Source: Streptomyces sp. NBC_00513
GTDB taxonomy: Bacteria > Actinomycetota > Actinomycetes > Streptomycetales > Streptomycetaceae
Direction of reading: 5' to 3'
Assembly (NCBI RefSeq): GCF_041431415.1
Contig: NZ_CP107845.1
Span: 1,922,001 to 1,986,000 of the forward strand
DNA length: 64,000 bases
Under the pieces are notes generated by a model. The model ran no database searches. It saw only the letters and a list, made by a program, of their open reading frames with translations, and had not been told where the DNA came from. Shown here one piece after another: positions 59,160-64,000 of this stretch. The stretch's first letter is position 1; each line of letters begins with the position of its first letter. A program made the translations under genes and the position numbers.

Positions 59160-60692
59160 TCAGATGATGCCGAAAAGCATCCCCGCCGCCAGGACCACCA
59201 GGGAGGTCAAGGCCGCCCATTTCACGGTGAATCGGGTGTGATCGCCGAACTCGACCTTGGCCATGCCGACGAGGACGTAGACGGCCGGAACCAGTGGGCT
59301 GGACATGTGCAGGGGCTGGCCGACCAGGGACGCGCGGGCGATCTCCAGCGGCGAGACGCCGTGGGCGGCGCCGGCCTCGGCCAGTACCGGCAGGACCCCG
59401 AAGTAGAAGCCGTCGTTCGACATGAAGTAGGTCAGGGGCAGGCTGAGCAGGCCCGTGACCAGCGCCATGTGGGGGCCCATCCCCTCGGGAATCGCGCCGA
59501 CGAGCCAGTCGGCCATGTGCTTGACCATGCCGGTGCCGGTGAGGACGCCGGTGAAGACGGCGGCGGCGAAGACCATGCCCGCGACATTGAGGACGTTGTC
59601 GGCGTGGGCGGCGATCCGGGCCTTCTGGTCGGGCATGTGGGGGAAGTTGACCGTGAGGGCGAGGGCCGCGCCGAGGAGGAAGAGCACGGGGATGGGCAGC
59701 AACTCCATGATCATCGCGGTGAGGAGGGCGACGGTCAGTCCGGCGTTGAACCAGTAGAGGCGGGGACGGAGCGTCGCACGGTCCGGATCGAGCCCCTGGA
59801 AACCGTCATCGTCGCCGTCGGGGGTGGTGGCCGTGGCCGTGGGTGCGTCCGTGGGTGCGGGTGCGGGTGCGTGTGCGGGTGCGTCCGGAGCGGTGGAGGT
59901 GAGTACGGGTGCGGGTGTGCTGCCGGAGCCGCCCGGGCCCGAGGCCGCGACCACGGCGCCCACCCCCGCCGTGACCGTGGCGGGATCCCCTTCGGTCAGC
60001 TCCACCTCCGACTCCGCGTCCCGCTTCGCCGCGGTCTTCTCCTGCCCGCACTCATCCTGCGCGCCGGGCATGACGAGCAGCCCGACCCGCCGCCGCTCCT
60101 TCACGCCGAGGACGTACGCGAGGAGGAACACGAAGAGCAGCCCGGCCGCCAGCGCGGGGATCATCGGGACGAAGACGTCCGCGGCGTCGAGCTTGAGGGC
60201 GGTGGCGGCACGGGCCGTGGGGCCGCCCCAGGGGAGGGTGTTCATGACGCCGTTGGCGGTGGCCGCGACACCGGTCATGACCACCAGGCTCATGCCGAGG
60301 CGCTTGTAGAGCGGGTACATGGCCGAGACCGTGATCATGAAGGTGGTCGAGCCGTCGCCGTCGAGCGACACGATCGCGGCGAGTACCGCCGTACCGACCA
60401 CGACCCGCATCGGGTCCGCCTTGCAGAAGCGCAGGATGCCACGCACGATCGGATCGAAGAGGCCGACGTCGATCATCACGCCGAAGTAGACGATGGCGAA
60501 CATCAGCATCGCGGCCGTCGGCGCGAGTTTGCCGACTCCGTCGATGACGTAGTCGCCCAACTGCGCACCCTGTCCGGCGAAGACGCAGAAGAGCGCGGGG
60601 ATGAGCACGAGCGCCGCGATGGGCGACATTTTCTTCAGCATGATCAGAACCAGGAAGGTCGCGATCATGGCGAAGCCGAGGAAGGTCAGCAT
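59160..60692 (-). CDS. CitMHS-family citrate/metal transporter with Pro/Ala/Thr-rich insert
   Basis: Divalent-metal:citrate secondary transporter of the CitMHS family, 510 residues. Family segments are MLTFLGFAMIATFLVLIMLKKMSPIAALVLIPALFCVFAG, ASLDGDGSTTF-type IVSLDGDGSTTFMI, VMNTLPWGGPTARAATALKL and the C-terminal FMSNDGFYFGVLPVLAEAG. About 100 residues in the middle (about 213-310) are rich in Ala, Pro, Thr and acidic residues; most family members have a shorter loop here. ATG 60692 is preferred to 60728. The next upstream gene on the strand ends 73 bp away. Regulation by the 59117 site is unlikely because that lies beyond its stop. Confidence 0.93.
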   Translation of the reverse strand: MLTFLGFAMIATFLVLIMLKKMSPIAALVLIPALFCVFAGQGAQLGDYVIDGVGKLAPTAAMLMFAIVYFGVMIDVGLFDPIVRGILRFCKADPMRVVVGTAVLAAIVSLDGDGSTTFMITVSAMYPLYKRLGMSLVVMTGVAATANGVMNTLPWGGPTARAATALKLDAADVFVPMIPALAAGLLFVFLLAYVLGVKERRRVGLLVMPGAQDECGQEKTAAKRDAESEVELTEGDPATVTAGVGAVVAASGPGGSGSTPAPVLTSTAPDAPAHAPAPAPTDAPTATATTPDGDDDGFQGLDPDRATLRPRLYWFNAGLTVALLTAMIMELLPIPVLFLLGAALALTVNFPHMPDQKARIAAHADNVLNVAGMVFAAAVFTGVLTGTGMVKHMADWLVGAIPEGMGPHMALVTGLLSLPLTYFMSNDGFYFGVLPVLAEAGAAHGVSPLEIARASLVGQPLHMSSPLVPAVYVLVGMAKVEFGDHTRFTVKWAALTSLVVLAAGMLFGII

Positions 60693-60765
60693 GCTGGGAA
60701 CGTAGGGGGCTCCTCGATGTGCCAACAAGACGTGGACGCGTGAGCAATACGAGCAAAACCCCAGC

Positions 60766-62964
60766 TCAGGGCAGAGGTGCCAGTTCGACCGGGAATCCGT
60801 TGAGCACGGCGGTACCGGACAGCGGGTCGAGTCGGCTGCCGTCGAGCAGCTGGTTCACATTGGCTCCGGGGACGGCCCTGGCCACCGAGAGCCGGGAGCC
60901 GGCCCGGTCGTGGCCCCAGCCGTGCGGAAGGCTGACGACCCCGGTACGGACGGCGTCGGTGATCTCGACCGGGACTTCCAGACTGCCGCCGTCGCCGGTG
61001 ATCCGGGCCCGGCCGCCGTCGGTGAGGCCCAGTCGGTCCGCGTCCTGCGGATGGACGTGGAGGGTGCACCGGTTGGAACCTCCGACCAGGGCCGGGACGT
61101 TGTGCAACCAGCTGTTGTTCGACCGCAGATGGCGGCGGCCCACGAGCACCAGGGCGGCGGGGCGTTCGGCGAGCGCCGCGCGCAGCCTGGGGAGTTCGGC
61201 CGCGATCGGGTCCGGGAGCAGTTCGATCCGGCCGGTGCGGGTCTTCAGTACACCCGGGAGCCTGGGGCTCAGGGGGCCCAGGTCTATGCCGTGCGGCCGC
61301 CTCCGCAGCTCGTCGAGGGTGAGGTCGTACGGTCCGAGCCTCAGCATCATGTCGAGCCGCCGCTCGGGGCCGGTACTGCCCGTCAGTGCCCGCGCCTCCC
61401 GCTGCGGGTCCGCGCCGAAGAGCGGTGAATGGGGGTCGGCGACCTCCCGGGCGAGGGTGTCGGCGATGACGCGGTCGTCGAGGACGTCCGGCGATGCCCC
61501 GTGCAGCCCGGACACCGCCAGGATCAGGCGCGCGTGGACCTCGCACTCGTCCATGCGGCCCTCTTCGAGGGGCACGGCGGGTGGTGAGTAGCGGGCCTGG
61601 TTGTGGACGGCGAACGCGTTGAAGGCGAAGTCGAAGTGGGCGGACTGTGAGGGCGGCGGCGGGGGCAGGACGACGTGGGCGTGGCGCGAGGTCTCGTTGA
61701 GGTACGGATCGACGCTGATCATGAAGTCGAGGCCGGCCAGGGCCGCGTCGAGGCGCCGGCCGTCGGGGGCGGACAGCACGGGGTTGGCGGCGATGGCGAT
61801 CAGGGCTCGGATGCGCCCCACGCCCGGCGTCTCGATCTCCTCGGCCAGGGCGGCGGTGGGCAGTTCGCCCTTGGCCTCCGGGTGTCCGCTGACCCGGCTG
61901 TGCCAGCGGCCGAGGTCGAACCCCTTGCCCGGGCGGGCGGGTCGGGGTGCGCGGTCGGTCGCCGAGAGGGGGAAGAGCGCCCCGCCCGTGCGGTCGAGAT
62001 TGCCCGTGAGGATGTTCAGTACGTCGACCAGCCAGCTGGCGAGGGTGCCGTACTCGGCCGTGCAGCTGCCGATGCGCCCGTACACGGCGGCGGTGGGCGC
62101 GGCCGCCAGTTCCCGGGCGAGGGAACGGATCTCATCGGCGGTCAGGTCGCAGGCCGGGGCGACGGCCTCGGGAGTGAAACGGGCGAGGGCGTCGGCGAGT
62201 TCCCCGAGGCCCTCGGTCCACTCCCCCGGCGTCCCGGGGGTCGCGAGTCCTTCCGCGAGCAGGGTGTGCGCGAGCGCGGCCAGCAGCAGGGCGTCGCTGC
62301 CGGGGCGCGGTGCGAGGTGCCGGTCGGCCAGCGCGGCGGTGCGCGTGCGCCGCGGATCGACGACGACCAGGGTGCCGCCGCGGGCGCGCAGGGCCTTGAG
62401 CCGGCCGGGAAAGTCCGGGGCGGTGCACAGGGAGCCGTTGGACTCGACCGGGTTCGCGCCGAGGAGCAGGAGGAAGTCGGTGCGGTCGAGGTCGGGGACC
62501 GGGATGGCGAAGGGGTCGCCGAACAGCAGCCCGCTGGACACGTGCTTGGGCATCTGGTCCAGGGTGCTGGCGGTGAAGAGGTTCCGGGTGCCGAGGGCCT
62601 TGAGGAGGAGCGGCGGGTAGAGGGCTCCGGCCATGGTGTGGACGTTCGGGTTGCCGAGAACGACGCCGACGGACTGGGCTCCGTGTTCCCGCACGAGGGC
62701 GGGCACGGCCGCGGCGATCACCTCGTAGGCCTCCTCCCAACTCGCTTCGCGCAGCCGGCCGTCGCGGCGTACGAGAGGGGTGCGCAGCCGGTCCGGATCG
62801 CCGTCGAGGGCCCCGAAGGCCGCCCCCTTGGGGCAGATGAAGCCACGACTGAACACATCGTCCCGGTCGCCGCGGGCGCCGGTGACCGTGGTGCCCTCGA
62901 TGGTCAGCGTGAGGCCGCAGGTGGCTTCACAGAGGGGGCAGATGCGCAGGGCGGTGCGGGGCAT
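60766..62964 (-). CDS. Molybdopterin-dependent oxidoreductase (FdhA/Nas-like)
   Basis: Mo-bis-MGD oxidoreductase of the DMSO-reductase superfamily, 732 residues. The N-terminal [4Fe-4S] site is CPLCEATCGL (three Cys) with a later Cys in GFICPKGAAF. MGD-binding segments include GNPNVHTMAGALYPPLLLKALGTRN, LLLGANPVESNG and the C-terminal domain RRHLRSNNSWLHN with DAVRTGVVSLPHGWGHDR. There is no twin-arginine signal, so it acts in the cytosol. ATG 62964 is chosen over 63018. The substrate (formate, nitrate or other) cannot be decided; no accessory subunit is adjacent. The CATACCGACCGGT motif lies 52 bp upstream. Confidence 0.93.
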   Translation of the reverse strand: MPRTALRICPLCEATCGLTLTIEGTTVTGARGDRDDVFSRGFICPKGAAFGALDGDPDRLRTPLVRRDGRLREASWEEAYEVIAAAVPALVREHGAQSVGVVLGNPNVHTMAGALYPPLLLKALGTRNLFTASTLDQMPKHVSSGLLFGDPFAIPVPDLDRTDFLLLLGANPVESNGSLCTAPDFPGRLKALRARGGTLVVVDPRRTRTAALADRHLAPRPGSDALLLAALAHTLLAEGLATPGTPGEWTEGLGELADALARFTPEAVAPACDLTADEIRSLARELAAAPTAAVYGRIGSCTAEYGTLASWLVDVLNILTGNLDRTGGALFPLSATDRAPRPARPGKGFDLGRWHSRVSGHPEAKGELPTAALAEEIETPGVGRIRALIAIAANPVLSAPDGRRLDAALAGLDFMISVDPYLNETSRHAHVVLPPPPPSQSAHFDFAFNAFAVHNQARYSPPAVPLEEGRMDECEVHARLILAVSGLHGASPDVLDDRVIADTLAREVADPHSPLFGADPQREARALTGSTGPERRLDMMLRLGPYDLTLDELRRRPHGIDLGPLSPRLPGVLKTRTGRIELLPDPIAAELPRLRAALAERPAALVLVGRRHLRSNNSWLHNVPALVGGSNRCTLHVHPQDADRLGLTDGGRARITGDGGSLEVPVEITDAVRTGVVSLPHGWGHDRAGSRLSVARAVPGANVNQLLDGSRLDPLSGTAVLNGFPVELAPLP

Positions 62965-63015
62965 GGTCGCTCCTGGGGACGGCAGGCTGCGGTGCGGGCA
63001 CACGGGCGGGTCGAG

Positions 63016-63028
63016 CATACCGACCGGT
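63016..63028. promoter_or_regulatory. Candidate TetR operator, copy 3 (one mismatch)
   Basis: CATACCGACCGGT, differing from copies 1 and 2 in one base. Its core ACCGACCGGT continues as AGGG and is fairly symmetric. It lies 52 bp before the molybdopterin oxidoreductase start. The nearby TetR at 63078 or the distant one at 44239 could bind it. Confidence 0.45.
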
Positions 63029-63077
63029 AGGGAGGTTGGGGAGGGGTGCGCTCGCGGCGGTTGTGGACCCTGGAGGC

Positions 63078-63701
63078 TCAGTCCAGTACGCGGGCCAGGT
63101 AGGCCTGCATCATCGCCCGGGTTTCGGCGACGATCCCGGGGTCCCCGGCGGGGTCGACGCGGAAGGCCAACTGAATGAGCGCGTCGGTGGCCTCGACCGC
63201 CACCAGCACGGACCGTTCGAGGGCGGCGTCGCGGGTGCGGCCGAGGTGGCGGGAGAGCAGTTCGGTGAGCCGTGCGGCAACCAGGTGGTTGGGGTCGGCG
63301 GCCGGGCCCTCGGGAGGCGGCGCGGGCACCCCGAAGTCGACGAGCGCGAATCCGGGCACGCTGCGCTTCATCGCCAGGTACTCGTCCAGGACGGCGTCGA
63401 CGACGGGCCGCCAGTGGGTGGCCGGAAGGACGGCCAGCCGTTCCTCGATGCCGTCGGCGTAGCGGTCGAGATTGCGGTGGGCCAGGGCGATGGCCATGGC
63501 TCGCTTGTTCCCGAAGAAGCGGTACACGGAGCCGATGGGCACTCCGGCGCGCAGGGCGACGGCACGGGTGCTGAGGTTCTCGTACCCGGTCTCGTCCAGG
63601 AGTTCCGCGCAGGCGTCGAGGATCCGGGCGAGCCGGTCGGCGCTGCGCTGCTGGATCGGGGTCCGGCGCATGGGGTGGGCGGGGGGCACGGGATCCATCA
63701 T
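63078..63701 (-). CDS. TetR-family regulator
   Basis: Regulator of 207 residues. The HTH is RLARILDACAELLDETGYENLSTRAVALRAGVPIGSVYRFFGNKRAMAIAL (about 23-73). The ligand domain is of the TetR_C type, helical. ATG 63701 is taken as start, with AGGA upstream; ATG 63698 and 63671 are alternatives. It ends 113 bp upstream of the molybdopterin oxidoreductase start on the same strand, with a CATACCGACCGGT site between, and follows the partial membrane protein gene by 32 bp. It may control the oxidoreductase. Confidence 0.9.
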   Translation of the reverse strand: MMDPVPPAHPMRRTPIQQRSADRLARILDACAELLDETGYENLSTRAVALRAGVPIGSVYRFFGNKRAMAIALAHRNLDRYADGIEERLAVLPATHWRPVVDAVLDEYLAMKRSVPGFALVDFGVPAPPPEGPAADPNHLVAARLTELLSRHLGRTRDAALERSVLVAVEATDALIQLAFRVDPAGDPGIVAETRAMMQAYLARVLD

Positions 63702-63733
63702 GCCGTTCCTGGCTTCCGCTCGGGCCGGTGGCC

Positions 63734-64000
63734 TCAGTTCAGCAGGAGGCTGAGGCCACCGATGGTGTACGTGATCATCAGCGCGAGCAGGGGCAGTTGG
63801 CCGGCCACGGCCTTGGCGGGCGGGAAGAGGCGCACGGACCGGTCGTGCGCGGCGATCACTCCGAGTACGTGTCCGGTGACGACGGCGATCACCTGGAGGG
63901 CCGCGAGACCGCCTGGACCCAGTGGTGGCAAGGGTTCTGGGGCGTTGTCAGTGCCTGCTGCCATGATTACTGTGCGTGGTCCTTCGGTGACGAGGAGGGA
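63734..64000 (-). CDS. Membrane protein, C-terminal part (gene continues past the window)
   Basis: The frame is open from the window edge to the stop at 63734, giving 89 residues. An internal ATG at 63964 exists, but the sequence before it (SLLVTEGPRTVI) reads as continuous protein, so the gene most likely begins beyond 64000. Two hydrophobic segments are seen: LAALQVIAVVTGHVLGVIAAH and GQLPLLALMITYTIGGLSLLLN at the end. I do not recognise the family with confidence. It is 32 bp upstream of the TetR gene on the same strand. Confidence 0.7.
   Translation of the reverse strand, partial: SLLVTEGPRTVIMAAGTDNAPEPLPPLGPGGLAALQVIAVVTGHVLGVIAAHDRSVRLFPPAKAVAGQLPLLALMITYTIGGLSLLLN

Overview
The window is a stretch of a Streptomyces chromosome. 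The evidence is very high GC with strong GC3 bias, many GTG starts, GTGA/ATGA start-stop overlaps, two chaplin genes, mycothiol synthesis (mshC), F420-type enzymes and dense TetR/GntR/IclR regulation. From memory, the left half (metH, gylR-glpFKD, PAC2/parJ, mshC, kinase, DUF3090, phosphatase, corA, ferritin-like, LLM, aldo/keto reductase, HHH protein, chaplins) follows the gene order around SCO1657-SCO1676 of S. coelicolor. No insertion sequence, prophage, CRISPR array or biosynthetic gene cluster was seen; the window reads as core-to-variable chromosome.

Layout. 1-3 kb: two tandem paralogous peptide-type substrate-binding lipoproteins, the first cut by the window edge. 3-7.5 kb: a HAD phosphatase downstream of cobalamin-dependent methionine synthase. 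7.8-13 kb: the glycerol locus, with regulator gylR and operon glpF-glpK-glpD. 13-20.8 kb: PAC2 protein, MshC, a kinase-fold protein overlapping DUF3090, a histidine phosphatase, CorA, a ferritin-like protein and an F420-type LLM oxidoreductase. 20.9-26.5 kb: aldo/keto reductase coupled to a degenerate RecD2-like protein, two small hypotheticals, a cell-wall-anchored chaplin with a collagen-like stalk, and a short secreted chaplin. 26.6-35 kb: M20 peptidase, tRNA-Leu(GAG), zinc ribbon protein, a GntR-MFS operon with a palindromic operator, and two amino-acid permeases. 35-44 kb: ASCH protein, FAD dehydrogenase, Nudix, two DUF202 membrane proteins, a His-rich protein, a metallo-hydrolase, a phosphotransferase/acyl-CoA dehydrogenase pair and a subtilase. 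44-64 kb: acyl-CoA and alcohol/aldehyde metabolism with four TetR regulators, a NamZ-type muramidase, an alpha/beta hydrolase, a BKACE-like protein, SoxR, MaoC, a CitMHS transporter and a molybdopterin oxidoreductase.

How the genes work together. Glycerol is taken in by GlpF, phosphorylated by GlpK and oxidised by GlpD; a 12-bp motif occurs before both gylR and glpF. In the right half, three short motifs recur at separate promoters and suggest small TetR regulons: CATACCGAC(T/C)GGT before the phosphotransferase-ACAD operon, the SDR-ligase-TetR operon and (one mismatch) the molybdopterin oxidoreductase; AACTA-N7-TAGTT between an ACAD and its divergent TetR and before the ALDH-ADH operon; and TGAGCAAGCGCTTA before maoC and before its neighbouring tetR. 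Many convergent gene pairs are separated by long perfect hairpins, including a 38-bp perfect palindrome.

All product names rest on reading the translated sequences and recalled family features; no database search was run.
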